NCBI GenBank assembly: GCA_002049455.2
Contig: KV919067.1
Span: forward strand, 1-57,266
Reading direction: 5' to 3'
DNA from: Porphyra umbilicalis
Lineage: Eukaryota; Rhodophyta; Bangiophyceae; Bangiales; Bangiaceae
DNA: 57,266 bases
The position numbers were made by a program, and so were the translations under genes. How positions within the stretch are numbered: position 1 is the stretch's first letter; each line of letters begins with the position of its first letter. Under the pieces are notes generated by a model. The model saw nothing but the letters and a program-made list of their open reading frames with translations. It was not told the DNA's origin and did no database searches. Below, piece by piece: positions 1 to 11,539 of the stretch.

Positions 1-2149
1 GCGGCGGCGGCGGGCCCCCGCGGGGGCGCGCGGCAGCCGTCGGCGGCGCCCCCCCCCCCGCCACCCCCGCGCGACGAGATCCGCCGCGTGGACGCCCCAG
101 AGAAGGCGCAGGAGCGCCGGCAGGTCGACCGCCCCGTCGGCACCGTGCGGCGCCGCCGCGCGCACGACCCGCACGTAGCGCTCGTGGAGGCGGAAGCGCA
201 CGCGGGGGGGGGTGCCGGCGGGCGCCCCGGCCGGCGGGCCGTGCAACTCGGCGGCGAGGGAGCCCGCAAACGGGGCCATGGCCGCCACCCCCCGCCGCCG
301 CACGCGGCGGCGGCGGCGGCGCGTCGCCCCGCCGTCGCCGCCCCCCGCCGCCAGCCCGTCGGCGGCGGCGTCATTGTCGGCGGCGTCGTCGTCGCCGTCG
401 ACGCCGTCGCCGTCAATGCCGAGCACCAGCAGCAGCGGCACGAGCGTCTCTGCGTGCGCAAAGCGGAGGTCCCCCACGGTCGCGTGGGCGGCGGGGGGCG
501 CCCCCGCCCCCCCCGTCGCCCCCGCCCCCCCCCCCCCACACCCCGCCGCGGCGGCGGCCGCCTCGAGCGACGCTGCCAAATCCCCACACAGCGGCCCCGC
601 CGCCGCCGCGAAGCGCTCGTGGGCGCGCTCAAAGTAGCGCACGCGCTCCTCGGCGGCGACGAGCGCCGCGACGGTCGGCTCGTCGAGGAGGGCCGGGAGG
701 ATGTCTGCTGTCGCCGCCGCGGAGGCGGCGCCACTGCCACCCCCCCCCCCCCCCGCCGCCGCCGCCGTCGGCGGCCGGCGGGCGCGCGGCAAACGCGACC
801 GCCTCGGCGAGCGACGCGAGCGCCGGCAGGTCAAAGCCCGCGGCGGCCAGCGCGGCTGGCGGCACGCCGCCGAGCGCGGCGGCGACGGCAGACAGCGTGG
901 ACGCGGGCACGACGCCGACGGTTGGGGAGCGGCCGGCGGCCTTGTGCCGCCGCACGCACGCGTGGTACGCCCGGTTGGCGTCGTGGAAGCGGAGGCACGC
1001 GTCGGCGCCGGGGCGGAGGACGGCCACGTGGCCGGGGGTGAGCGCGCGCGTCTGGGGGGGGGGGGGGGGGGGGGGACCCGTCACGCCCCGCCTCGCCCGT
1101 CGGTGCGGCCGCGCCGCCGCCGGCGGCGGCGGGGGGGGGTGCCCCCCCCCACCCCCCCCGCCGCCACGCGCAGCCGCTCCGCGCGCCGGCGGAAGCGCGC
1201 CTCCGCGTCGCACCCCGTCGCGGCTTCGTACCCGCCGACAAACGCGCGCGCCGAGGCGATGGCGCGCTCCTTGTACGTGGCGCGCACGGCGAGGCCGCCG
1301 ACCCCCCCCCCCGCATACACCCGCCCGAGGGCCCCGTGGTAGCGGGCGGCAAAGCGGGCGCCCGCGGACCGCAGCTCCGCCGCCCCCTCCCGGGATAAGA
1401 GGCCCGGGGAGCGCTCCCAGCCGCCGAGGCGGCGGCCCCAGGCGGCGAGCCAGGGGGGGGCGGGGAGCCCCGCGTCGGCAACGACGCCGCAAAGGAGGGT
1501 GTGCACGGAGCGGATGCGTTCCGCAGAGCCCCGCGTCGGCGACCGCGTGCCGTGGCGGATGAGGAGGCTCACGTGGAGGAGCGTCGCCCCGCCGTCGGGG
1601 GGGGGGGGACGCCGCCGGGGGGGGGGGGACGTCGGGGAAGGGCGACTCAATGACCAGGTGGCGCCTGCCGGTCGGCGGGTCGTAGGTCGCCTTGGTGCCG
1701 AGGTGCTCGACGGGGCGCCACTCGGGGGGCGGTGACGGCAGCGACGACGACGGGGAGGACGACGACGGCGGCGGCAAGGACAATGACGAGGAGGACGAGG
1801 ACGAGGGCGCGCACGACGGCAACAAGGACGGCAACGACGGCAGCGTGGACATGGACGACGAGGGCGACGACGTCGATGACGACGCTGGCGACGTGGACGG
1901 CAGCGACGATGGCGGCGACGCGGTCGCCTCGAGGCGCGCGGCCGTGTCGGCGAGCAGCGCCGAGAGGGCAGACGGCGGCGGCGCCGACGGCGGCGGCGCG
2001 GCGACCCTCACCGCCGCCGCCGCCGGCGGCGCCACCGCCGGCGACGGGCACGGCGATGGGGCGGCCGACGGGGCCACGGACGAGGCCCACGTGAGCACCG
2101 ACGCGGCCGAGGAGAGGGACGCCCCCGCCGTGGCGGGGGGGGGGGCCAC
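1..2149 (-). CDS. Multiple inositol polyphosphate phosphatase-like (histidine phosphatase clade 2), 3'-partial
   Basis: Members remove phosphates from inositol polyphosphates such as InsP6. Read on the minus strand, a Ser/Pro-rich N-terminal part is followed by HLGTKATY (near 1710), the conserved MINPP lead-in, then LIRHGTRSPT (near 1560) with the catalytic RHG. Next come TYKERAIASARAF and LRFHDANRAYHAC (near 970), FAHAETLVPLLLVLG (near 450) with the HAE proton-donor motif, and MAPFAGSLAAEL and RVRFRLHERYV near the C terminus. The order matches MINPP1. The frame changes between 1590 and 1630, where two runs of 12 G lie; one missing base in each would join the frames. A C22-AG acceptor at 1052 suggests an intron; a phase-compatible donor is GTGGCG at 1167. 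Another change lies near the 15-C run at 740-754. The C terminus continues beyond base 1. Start at 2149 is uncertain, and no clear signal peptide is visible. Confidence 0.8.
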
Positions 2150-4348
2150 TCGGCGCCCGGCCCGGTCGCGCCGGGGGGGGGGGGGGGCACGCCTCGGCGG
2201 CCACCGCCCGCCGCGTCGGGTGCGACGTCATGGTTGGGGCGTGGGGGGGGGGGGGGGGGGTACCGGCGGTGGCGCGTTTGCCGCTGGTGAGAGCTTGTGC
2301 TTGGCGAGGGTGGAGCGCCGCCGACGGGTCGAGGCAGTGCCCGCGTCCGCCGCACCCCGCCGCCGGCGACCGGCGGGCACGCGACCGCCACCGGGCGTCC
2401 GTGACCGGGCGTACGAGCGCTCGGGTGGCAGGGAGAGCAGACGCGCCGGTGAGGGAAGGACGGGGCCGACGAAGCGCACAACGGGGCACGACCGCTCGCG
2501 CGGCAGGGGGAGCACACGCGCGCCGGTGAGGTAACGGAGGGCACAAAGCACACACCCCAGCGAGGCGCTGGACGTGCGAGCCCGGCTGTTCTCCTCTGCG
2601 CCGGCCAGAGGAGGCACGCCGCCGACGCCACCCGCGAGTCTTAACGGGGTCCCAGCGGCAGGCACGCGGGTGTCCAGGAGGCGCCCCGTCGCGTGTGGCG
2701 ACGGGTGGGCGCGCGCCGACACGCCCCGCCGCACCCGCCGCGAGGCTGGTGGGCGGGCGCTGGAAAGCAGGCTCGCGTGCGACCCCCCCCCCCCCCCTCG
2801 CCCACCCCCACAGAGGGATGCCCTAGAGCCACGTGGGCGCGTGCGGGAGTGGCTCTGCGGCGGCGCGACACTGACCGCGGGCAGCAGCGCGCGCCAGAGA
2901 CACACGTTGGCGGGGAGGGGGGGCCCCGATCGGCAGGGGCCGGTCCAGAGGCGGCGCCGCCGGGGGTGGTGCCGCGCCTCCCCCACGCCTGCACCAGCAA
3001 CGGTGCTTTGCCGCGCCCGGGCCCCTCACGACCGACGGGCGGTGTGTTGTGTGCGCATTGCTGTCTGGAGGGGCAGCGGGGGCGGCAGGGGAGGGGAGGG
3101 CGGCGGCCACCGGCTGCCAACGACTGAACAGCGCGGGGAAACGGGTCCAGCAGAGACACGGCATGACACGGGCGCGGCGGCCTGGCTGCAAAGTGTCTGT
3201 GGCGGGGGCCCCGCCCCCGAGGTCGAAATCCAGATGGGCGGGGGGGAACTGTAGCGGCCCGCGGGAATCAATCTCGGCCGCGTCATTGGATGGTGGGGCG
3301 CCCGCGCACGGAAAACGGGGGGGAGCCCGCCCATCGGGCATGCCATGATGCCCTTCAACGCGCCCGCCGCTCAGACGGCGCACCGTGGTTGACGGCCGAC
3401 TGTGTCTGCCGTCCGCAGCCGCCGCCGGGGGCTCGCGCATTCCACACGGGGCCGCCGGCGCGCCAATCGGGTGGACGGGGGCGGCGGCCACCCGTCGGCG
3501 GCCCCGCCTCGCCGCCACCGCACGACTCAGACCGAGAAACCGCAATGGCGGGGCGGCCTCGCTGTGCGCACCGAGGCCCCCTCTGGCGTTCCCGCGTCGA
3601 CAGGGGCGGGGGGCGGGGCGGGCGCACGTGCAGCCGAGTTGCGGCGCGGGACGGCCCCGGGTGCCCGACCATATCTGTTTGCGCTCGCGCCGACAGGAGG
3701 GGCCTTCCTTCCACTGTCGACGCGGGCTGATGGTTGACTCGATCGCTGCCCGCCACCAACAACCCAGCACAGATGGACCTCCGCGCGCGGCCGGCCGCGG
3801 CCGCCCCGAGCGCACACGCCGCCCCCGCGGGGGCGGCGTCGCCAGACCCGTCATTGTTCAGTGACATGAAACGCGTGCGCTGCGTGCCTCTGCGTGCCTC
3901 TGTGGGGGGGCGGGCGCGCCCGGATCACCAACACCCGTCAGGCGGAAGGGCGAGCCGCCCGACCAACCACCCACCGAGATGTACGTTGTCTGCTCGACTG
4001 GGATGGGTCACCAGCGGGGACGACCCCCCCCCCCCCGCCCCCGCAGCGTGCTTCCCGCTGCACCCGTGCCGCGCGTCGCGGCGGCCAGTGTGCGTGGTTG
4101 GCGCGCGCGTCCCGCTGCGCGACGGGGTGGCCCCGCAGCCGAGGTGGGAATCGCGGCAGGACAACGACGCCCAAGCGGGTCTGTCGCCTCGCCCAGTGTG
4201 GGTGGCTCAACAAGGCACCGCGCACGGGCAGCGTGTTGACGTTTGAGCGTAGCGGTGGAGAGCGCTTTGACCACGCTACGTTGCGTCGTCGAGTGAACCA
4301 TCCTCATTTGATCTGGTCGGCGCAGAATTCGCACCTGTGCCGTGGCCC
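2150..4348. other. GC-rich stretch with no recognisable gene
   Basis: Open frames exist on both strands (up to 343 codons, at 2823-3854 minus), but all are Arg/Pro/Gly/Ala-rich, overlap one another in several frames and show no domain. I see no RNA gene or mobile-element terminus here. Confidence 0.5.
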
Positions 4349-4758
4349 CCCGGCAGTAGGGCTGTTAAAGCGGACAGGACAATTGCGACGGTCGCGGACA
4401 CGGACTGTCCGGGACGGTCAGTTTCGTCCGGTTCGTCTCATTGGGTGCATCTGAGATCCGCAACAGTGGTCCTTTGCCGTTTGATTGGTCCCTTACCCGC
4501 CCTCAGCCGTTGCTGTCAGCTTCGCGGACGATTTTTGTAATGGCTTGTGATCCGGGACTGAGCTGCTCTGTCAGCCAACCCCTCCCACGGGCGTGCCGAG
4601 CGCTACGTAACGTGACGCCCGGAGGATGGTCTACTGTTTCAGTATTACGGACAGTCCAGAATTGTCCGAATGGGAAACGGACAGCCGTGAGGCCATAAAG
4701 ACATTCTGGACAGTCTTTTTTTGTCCGTAATGTCCGATATAACAGCCCTACCCGGCAG
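4349..4758. mobile_element. hAT-type MITE with 8-bp target site duplication
   Basis: The element spans 4357-4750 (394 bp). It starts TAGGGCTGTTAAAGCGGACA and ends with the near-complement TGTCCGATATAACAGCCCTA, giving about 20-bp terminal inverted repeats. The octamer CCCGGCAG directly flanks both sides (4349-4356 and 4751-4758). An 8-bp duplication with TAGGG-type ends is the hAT hallmark. No coding capacity is visible, so it is non-autonomous. The interior carries several GGACA/TGTCC motifs, which could be transposase-binding subterminal repeats. Confidence 0.88.
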
Positions 4759-4767
4759 ACAATAGGT

Positions 4768-5499
4768 TGGTTCACAAACTCCGTTCCTCCGCTCCTCCGC
4801 TCCGCCAGTTCAACCCTCAATCACGTGGCTCAACGTCAGGCTTCCACAGTTTAACGGCACTGAAAGACGATCCAGATCAATTCTTGCAGACATTTGTGCC
4901 AGATTCTGGAAACAAATGTGAATCGAGAATGGTAGTTATATTCAACATTGGCGCGAAAATCACTGCTAACTCGTAACCAGTTGAAATGTACATACTCTGC
5001 TGCGTGAAGACCGCCACAGCAATGAGGCCACGAGGAGCAGCACATCAACACTTGATCTTACCGAAGCTGCACCTTTCTGGAAACTATGTGATGCATCAAA
5101 GAGTGTACTTCGGACCGCGGGTGTCTGCCGCTGACTGAGCAGCCCGAGGAGCGATTTCAAATCTAGTGGCGTCTCAGTCGATTCTGCGTCGTAGACCGTG
5201 CCGGGATAATCCGAGTGCGCATGCAGGGTGCAGCGTCCTGAATGGCGGTCCAGTCCCATGTTCTGAGTACCTCACGCCCTGATAGATGAAGTATTTCATG
5301 GTCTTGTTGAACGGAGTTGGAAAAACTGTTCCAAAGACGGACTTTCGGGAGCGTTCTGCAGCGGTCATGGGCCACGAAGAGAATCCTCTTGTGGCTGTAG
5401 AGTGGGGCTGCCTGACAACAACCTTGCTAGGGGCCTGGGCAATCTGCCAGAGCGGAGAAGCAGAGGAGCGGAGGAGCATTTTTTCGAGTTCATGAACCA
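4768..5499. mobile_element. Candidate non-autonomous inverted-repeat element
   Basis: The left end reads TGGTTCACAAACTC followed by CCTCCGCTCCTCCGCT. The right end read inward gives TGGTTCATGAACTC followed by CCTCCGCTCCTCTGCT. The arms match imperfectly with a short length difference between the two blocks. No clear target duplication was found, and the interior has no convincing gene. It begins 10 bp after the hAT MITE duplication, so nested insertion is possible. Confidence 0.45.
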
Positions 5500-6000
5500 C
5501 TCTACTGGGGCCCGGTCTTACACCGGACAGTAGGCTTGTACTTCACGCCCTTTACGTGAGTGGGAAGTCACGTTTTATGTGATCAGATGTACGGTTTTCA
5601 ACGTGATCACTCAACACGCCGAAGCTAAACAGGGCGTGAACTGCGGCATGATCTCATAGAAAAATTACGCCTCCGACGAACTTAACGGTATGCAATTCAT
5701 TGCACTGGAGACGTAGGCGGGGGCCCCCTGCTGCGGCCCAAACCGATCAGCCCGCCGGCCCTCGCCCGCCGCCCCAAACGTCACGGGTTTGGCCCCCTCC
5801 CAGACGGGCTCTCCTCCCACTTCTTCTGCGTCGGTGGCTGCGGCTGCGGCGGCAGCTTCTGCTTCCGCAGCTGCCGTACACGCCCACACGCCCCGAGTTT
5901 GAGGGCGTGAAATATAAGCGTAGCGGACAGTGTCGCTCAGTCCGCCGTGGGCGCCTTGTCGCGCGGCTCTCCTGGGCCGCTGCCGCTCGCGTTTCGTATG
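5500..6000. other. Intergenic, no gene seen
   Basis: Mixed composition. It contains TTCACGCCC (near 5544) and GGGCGTGAA (near 5633 and 5890) in inverted and direct orientation, and TGATCA-type palindromes. These are too short to call an element. Confidence 0.4.
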
Positions 6001-6204
6001 TTCCCTGGGCTTGAGGACAGGGTGCTCTCAAAGTGTAGTGGTGCGCACATATATTTAGATCAAGGGACTTGCTCTCCGTTTCAGAGGAGGCAGTCTGCAT
6101 TCGTGTCCTCTGTAGAGATGTGTATTCTTACGCCACGTTGTGAATTTTCAATGACCTTTCAAGGTCCCTCGCACAGACTCTTTCCTCCATGAGTTTCACG
6201 TAAC

Positions 6205-8791
6205 GTGAAATTCTTACGCTGTCTTACAAACGTGTCTCCTTCGGAGTGGCTCGAGCGTCCCAGCGGCGCTTCACAGGTGAAGATTTGCATCTCGCCGCGC
6301 TGCTGTCGCGGCCACCGTCGAGACAACCGTCGTCGCAGCCCGACATCAATTTCCATCACACAAGGACCCTTCGTCGACTGTTATTTCGGTGCTTCTGTAT
6401 GGTACACCCATCCCTGTCTCCCACACCTCGTTGTCACCATGGTGCCTTCCCCCATTTGCAAGGAGAAGGCATCTGCACCATTGTGGAGATTCATGAAGAT
6501 AACGGTTGTGGATGGTCAGCGGTTACTGTCGTGGCCCGCCCCGCTTTGTACAACTTACCGTAGCACGTCCCACAACGCTACACGGGCGAAGGAGTATCTT
6601 TTAGAATGTGATGAGGCGCATGCACTTAATCCTACGATGCGGGATTCGGTGCGGGGTGCCGCCGTCAGCTCAGTTGAGGTGAGCACGGCGGTTCGAGGTG
6701 GCTCCTCGGGCGCCGAGATGTTGCCAACCTTGAACCCTGTTGTTTTGGATGACTGGGAGCAACGGTGTGCAACATTGATGTTCAGGGGCGGCTTGCCCTT
6801 CTCCGTGTTCCACTCGCCCGAGTGGACGAGTTTCTTTTTGCTTGTCTCTGGTGGTCGCTTTTCAGGACCGGGTGATCCGAGCAATGTGGGGGGCTCGCGC
6901 CTGGACACTGCCAGTGGGCAGGTCGTAACCCGCGTAGACGCGGCTGTCCGGTGCGCCGAAACTGTGGCCTTGACCCTGGACGGTGCCGGCGATTTCAACG
7001 GGAAGACGACGTACAATGTGGTAGGGTGTCTTCCCAGAACGTTTCTTCTCGGGTCGTTTCGTATGGGTGTCACAGTTGCGTCGGCCCCCAACTTGCTCCT
7101 CGCTTTTCATGCCTGGTTGCCGTCGTCCCTCCTTTAACCTACTAGAGACACCATCCAGAAATGGCCGGTCACAGCGACCAACCCGCGGCTGCACGCCCGT
7201 GCGAGCCGCAGGTTGTGGGCCTTATGCACTGACAACGCGTCCGTCATGGTGTCCATGCGGACCGCCGCCCAGGCCGACGGTCTGGTGCTGGCCGCGTACG
7301 GCTGATTTGCGCACGCCTTGAAACTTATCAGCAAAGAGCTGTGTGCCCGGGCGCCGTTTGCTGCAGTGCTCGAGCTGGTTATTGCCGGGACCGTATTTTT
7401 TCGGCGCTGTGTGAGGGGGCGCGCGGAGTTGGCGGAGGACCGTGGCACTCAGAAGGCGGCGGGCATCAAGACCAACGAGCTCCGGACTTTTCGCCCCACC
7501 CGCTGGGTTGGGCAAAGCCTGACGTTGCGATCCTTCATCGACAACCTTCCAGGCCTTCGACTATTTAACTCCCACATGCCGGCTTGTTTTGCCTTCGCCG
7601 AGCCTCCCGCCGTCGCCGCCGCCGTCAACGACGAAGCAGTTGATTCTACTGCCAAAGACCTACTGCCGTGCCTCCAACTACTTTTCCGCATGTCTGCATC
7701 GCTCAAGACGGACGCCTCTCCTCTCTCCTCCGTCTTGGGCTTATTTGCCGCGTTGTATATTGTATTGCGTGCGCATGTATTCGGTGTGCTCAGTGAGACG
7801 CGCTTTTTCGTCTCGGACTGTTTGGTGATCGGTTTTGCTCCTACTCCCAGCCCCTGATGGTCCTTGCCTTTTACCTGGACCCTTTTTATACCCCCTGCCG
7901 CCAGCAGATTGGCGTGGACCTCTGGGGCGGCGAGCACTTGCCAACCATTTGTGGACGGGCTGTGCACATCCTCTGTGACGACGACGCGGCTTTGGAGGAC
8001 ATAAACCTACGAAAGCTGGGGAGCTTTCTACGACGAACCAACGTGCGCACCTCGGCTATGTCCGGCCGGCTGCTGCACCCCGCAACGTGGTGGGAGCTGT
8101 ACGGAACGCAATGGCCAACGCTTCACTTTTTGGCTGGCCGGCTCTTTTCCTTGCTGACGTCCTCGGCCGGCTCGAAGCGGATGTTTAAGGCCCTCTCCGT
8201 CGTCCTGTCCCGCACACGCAGCCGCACCCTCGACGACAAGGTGGAAAAGCAATGGTGCATCGCCGTCAACGACAAGCAGTTTCAGCGGGGCGACATCATT
8301 GGCGAGTACGCCAGGTTTTCTGTGGAGCAGTTGTTGATTCGGCTGGTTGACGTCGGGGGCCTCGATGGGGCGCTAGGAGGACTCATTGTGGCCCCCGCCG
8401 GGGCTCCCGGTGCCGCCCATCCGCTCCTCGCCGGCGTCGTGCCCGCCCCTCCCGACAGCGCCGCGCCCGCCCCTCCAGCCGATGCCGACCCCCCCCCCCG
8501 GCCACGGAAGGTGGTCGTGGAGGTGCTGGCGGCGAGTTGGAGCTGCCCGTCGGGGGTGAGGATGGACGCCATGCGCACTTTGAGGATGCTGACGCTGCCG
8601 AATTGGCTACCTTGGGCGGCCCGGGGGCACCCGGAGGCCCACCGCTTGACGTGGCTGCTGCCTTTGGCGAGGCTCTGGCAATGGACACCGCTGGCGACTG
8701 GCTGGCAGACAGCGACGGAGACAGCGACGACGACACCCCCATCCAGGCAGAGGACCTCAATGCCATCGTTGAGAGGGTTTTTGAGTCCTAG
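6205..8791 (+). pseudogene. hAT-family transposase, decayed
   Basis: Segments collinear with hAT transposases appear in order. GGLPFSVFHSPEWTSFF and ALTLDGAGDFNGKTTYNVV (6790-7060) are the first catalytic-Asp region. CTDNASVMVSMRTAAQADG (near 7225) holds the second Asp motif. KLISKEL and FRPTRWVGQSL follow, and ATWWELYGTQWPTLHFLAG, SSAGSKRMF and LDDKVEKQW (8080-8260) form the C-terminal dimerisation region. Stop codons interrupt at 7135-7137 and at a TGA near 7303, just before FAHALKL, where the family normally has Cys (a TGC-to-TGA change fits). Another break lies near 7857, and the acidic tail ending at 8791 is out of frame after an 11-C run at 8489-8499. The first two breaks are true lesions; the last could be a sequencing error. 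Confidence 0.8.
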
Positions 8792-9465
8792 CGTGAGGAG
8801 TTCCTGTGATAGAGGTCCCTTTGCGGGGGGGGGGGTGTGGGGATGCAGGTGTGGGCGCGGTGGGGTTGCTGCGTGGCGGTGGGGTGGTTGAACATGGGTT
8901 ACGGCGGGATGGGCGACGCAGTGCGCCTTTTCCTCAACATAGGGCAAAGAATACATCGTTTGTTGTTGCAGATGGCAGAAGGAGACGGGGTGGGAACAGG
9001 CAAGAAGGAGGGAGAACAACGCGCCCACTATAGCTCGGTCGGGGTAGGGGTCATCATGTGCCTCGCACAGACCGCTCTCAGGAAGGGGGAAAAATACGCA
9101 CGATCTCCCCGTACAATAGAGGCGTCCGGGTACGTGAGAGATGCCCTCTAGCAAAGGTGGAGCGTCTTCGAGGTGCAGGTCCACCCTGTGGGGCGAGTCT
9201 GTCGCGACGAGGGGGGTGGGCAGGAGCGAGGACGCGGGTGGCGTTGGCGATCGGGCAACCGCACGAGTCGGACGCTGCAACGAGTAACCATATTATGCAA
9301 GGAACTCCGAGAAGTGCGTGGTGGAACGTGTTTTTTGTGACGACAAATGGTTACCGGCTTCGGACTTAGAATCGATTTGGGGGCCCTTCTTACGGCCTTA
9401 CGCCCGTCGAAAGGGGAAGGGAAGACGAAAATTTTCACTTCGGAAGAAAGCGTACCTCTAGTCCT

Positions 9466-10040
9466 CAAGGATCTGAGGGCGTGTCAGTGTGGGAAAGGTC
9501 GCGATGACGCTAAAAGCGAATGGAGTAAAATGGCTGAGAAGGACTGTCCTGCAACCGGGGTCACAGGGCCCGGACGGCCCCTGCCCCTCTGCCCCCCCCA
9601 AGCTGCGCCCAGAAACCGCGCGCAGCGTCATCCGGGGTTCAATGCACCCACGATGACCCGCTGGCGATGGTGCCTGCGCGCCGGCTTTTGTTGCGGCGGC
9701 TCGTCGGCGGCTTCTGACGCCATCGAGCGGTGCGGTTAGAGGCGCCCCTTCGCGCGCGGTAGGTCCCACCCGCCGGCTCGTGCGCCGTGTCCACCGCCTC
9801 GTCCGCCGTGCGCAGGTGCGCTGCGCGGCGAAGTGACGGCCCCTCCCGTGAGTGTCGCGCGACGCCGGCGGGCCACCGCTGCTGCGGCGGTGGCGGCGGC
9901 ACCCCTCTCCCCGCCCCAAGCGCCCCCAGCCTTGGCAACGTGGCTGTACGTGCCCCCGTGCGCGCTCGCGGCTATGGAGCCGATCGGCATGTCCGGTGTC
10001 GATGCGTCGCCGAGCGCGCCATCGCCCTGAAGGCCAGGGT
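9466..10040. repeat. Right-hand part of the hAT-like element, repeated at 12801-13400
   Basis: From GATCTGAGGGCGTGTCAGTG to the terminal CCAGGG, this segment matches 12811-13400 closely. It has no stable gene; open frames here are Arg/Ala-rich in all frames. Confidence 0.75.
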
Positions 10041-10300
10041 ATTGCACGCTCGTGCCTGGAAGCCTAACACTCTGTTCACGCTGAACACCCAGTCGGGTTG
10101 TGGTTGAGACGAAGGGGAGATGCCTTGCCGGCTGGGGTTCAACTAGTATATTTTGACAAGTTAAAACTGGTTTACATTGGGTAAAAATCATACATCGCTT
10201 GTGAGCTGGTTTTGGATGCAAAATATTGGTCGAACTGGATATTTTAAATACAGCCAACATCCGGATATATGCGCTCCAGTTATATGGCACCGTGCCACAA

Positions 10301-10680
10301 AGGGTTGCACACGACGCCCCTATTTCGGGGGCGTCAGGGGCGCGCGACGGATAAGTCGCCTTACTGACGCCCCATTAGGCAGCCAAAACGCCCTCACGAC
10401 GCCCCAAGTAGCACCCTCAATATTCGCCGTATGGGTCAAGTAGCACCCAAATCGTGCTCTCATATATCATTTGTGTGTTAAGACTGGGCGCCTGTCCCTA
10501 ACCAAGGCGCAGAGCCGCCACCTGCTGAATCAGGTGGACCCCCGTCAAAGCTTCCTCTTCGCGACGCCTTGCTGACGCCCTTCTGAGTGAGGGCGTTAGG
10601 GGCGCACGACGTCCAAATGATGCCCTAGTGACGCCCTTAACGACGCCCTTAACGACGCCCCGGGCGTTCTGAGCAACCCT
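10301..10680. mobile_element. Candidate MITE rich in GACGCCC motifs
   Basis: The left end is AGGGTTGCACACGACGCCCC. The right end, read inward, is AGGGTTGCTCAGAACGCCC. The 380-bp interior is crowded with GACGCCC and its complement, including the palindrome GACGCCCC-tatttcg-GGGGCGTC at the left. No clear target duplication was seen. No coding sequence. Confidence 0.55.
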
Positions 10681-10781
10681 ACCCAGGAAAGGTCAGAGGG
10701 AGACGTACTTCTGAGTCGAGACACGATACATTCCACTGGGGCTGGTCTGAGCATGAAAGTTCAAAACTTCTCTTCATTTCC

Positions 10782-10890
10782 CTGGCCTTTAGGTCAAGGG
10801 TACTATACCCGGAATACAACGGGTGACCAACGGGGGACCCCCTTTTATTATTTTTTCTTCTAGTGCACGTTACGTGAGTGTTTATGAAAC
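10782..10890. repeat. Dispersed ~100-bp repeat (CCCTGGCCTT ... GTGCACGTT), copy 1
   Basis: TTCCCTGGCCTTTAGG with a following CAAGGGTA lies about 70 bp before TAGTGCACGTTACGTGAGTG. The same pair of blocks recurs at 15527-15617 and 46660-46757. The first block resembles the terminus of the hAT-like element at 6001, so these may be solo ends of relatives. Confidence 0.5.
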
Positions 10891-11334
10891 CCCCGTGGAA
10901 CACTTTGCTCGCCTTTTGTTGACGGAGGTCACCTCTGCGCTCCGTTTTTTCGTGAGGGAAAGTGTCAGTGGACGTCCACTGGCGAAGTGGCGGAGGCTGT
11001 GCTCATCGTCGGGAAAGTGGGGCGCATACTAGACGTGTACTAAGACGCGTACTAGGCTAAAATTCATGTACTACAGGCCCGATTGCCTTACTGGCATCAA
11101 TTCGGAGCGGCGGCCGTTGGGGGGGGGCCGAACGCACGTCATCTGGGGGGGGGGGGGTCCAGAACGTGGGCTACAAGTCCCACGTGCTGGCCCCGTGGGA
11201 TGTACCAGGTATCTCGGGCCAGATTCGTGGGCTTGTAGCCCGTGCTGAAGCAGGCTACAAGTGACGCGCACACAAAGAAATCGGGTGTGTCTTCGACATT
11301 TTGCCGCGTGCCAGGGTCAGTCAGGACGGTTTGT

Positions 11335-11515
11335 CACACATCAATCTGTGTCAGGCGTCCCTGCACTGCCAGAAGCCACCAGCGTTCAGCACGTAGATGC
11401 AAAAGCTCTGGGGGTCACACATCAATCTGTGTGGGGCGTCCCTGGCCAGCCAGAAGCCACCAGCGTTCAGCACGTAGACGCAAAAGCTCTGGGGGTCATA
11501 CATCACTTTCTTTGC
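11335..11515. repeat. 81-bp tandem repeat, 2 full units plus a partial
   Basis: Units start at 11335, 11416 and 11497 with CACACATCAATCTGTGT (the third diverged). Each contains AGAAGCCACCAGCGTTCAGC and ends in AAAAGCTCTGGGGGT. The same array is present inverted in copy B near 39065-39240. Confidence 0.85.
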
Positions 11516-11539
11516 TGATGTTGGGAGGCCTGGCGATGG

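Larger units (their letters stand above)
6001..10061 (+). mobile_element. Degenerate hAT-like DNA transposon, long copy
   Basis: The boundaries come from comparison with the 726-bp derivative at 12697-13422. The left 114 bp (from TTCCCTGGGCTTGAGGACAG) and the right 600 bp (ending CCAGGG...GTGCCTGGAA near 10061) occur in both copies. Inward from each end lies CCCTGG(C/G)CTT(T/C/G)AGG, a shared terminal motif. The 4.06-kb copy carries a broken hAT transposase at 6205-8791. I could not find a clean 8-bp duplication at this insertion. Confidence 0.65.

Noticed and set aside
1692..2534. Very acidic Asp/Gly plus-strand frame
   Set aside because: It is antisense to the Ser/Pro-rich N-terminal part of the MINPP-like gene, which is supported by in-frame HLGTKATY; GAC repeats give Asp on one strand and Ser/Val on the other.
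5540..5913. TTCACGCCC/GGGCGTGAA inverted motifs as element ends
   Set aside because: Arms of only 9 bp with no target duplication and inconsistent partners.
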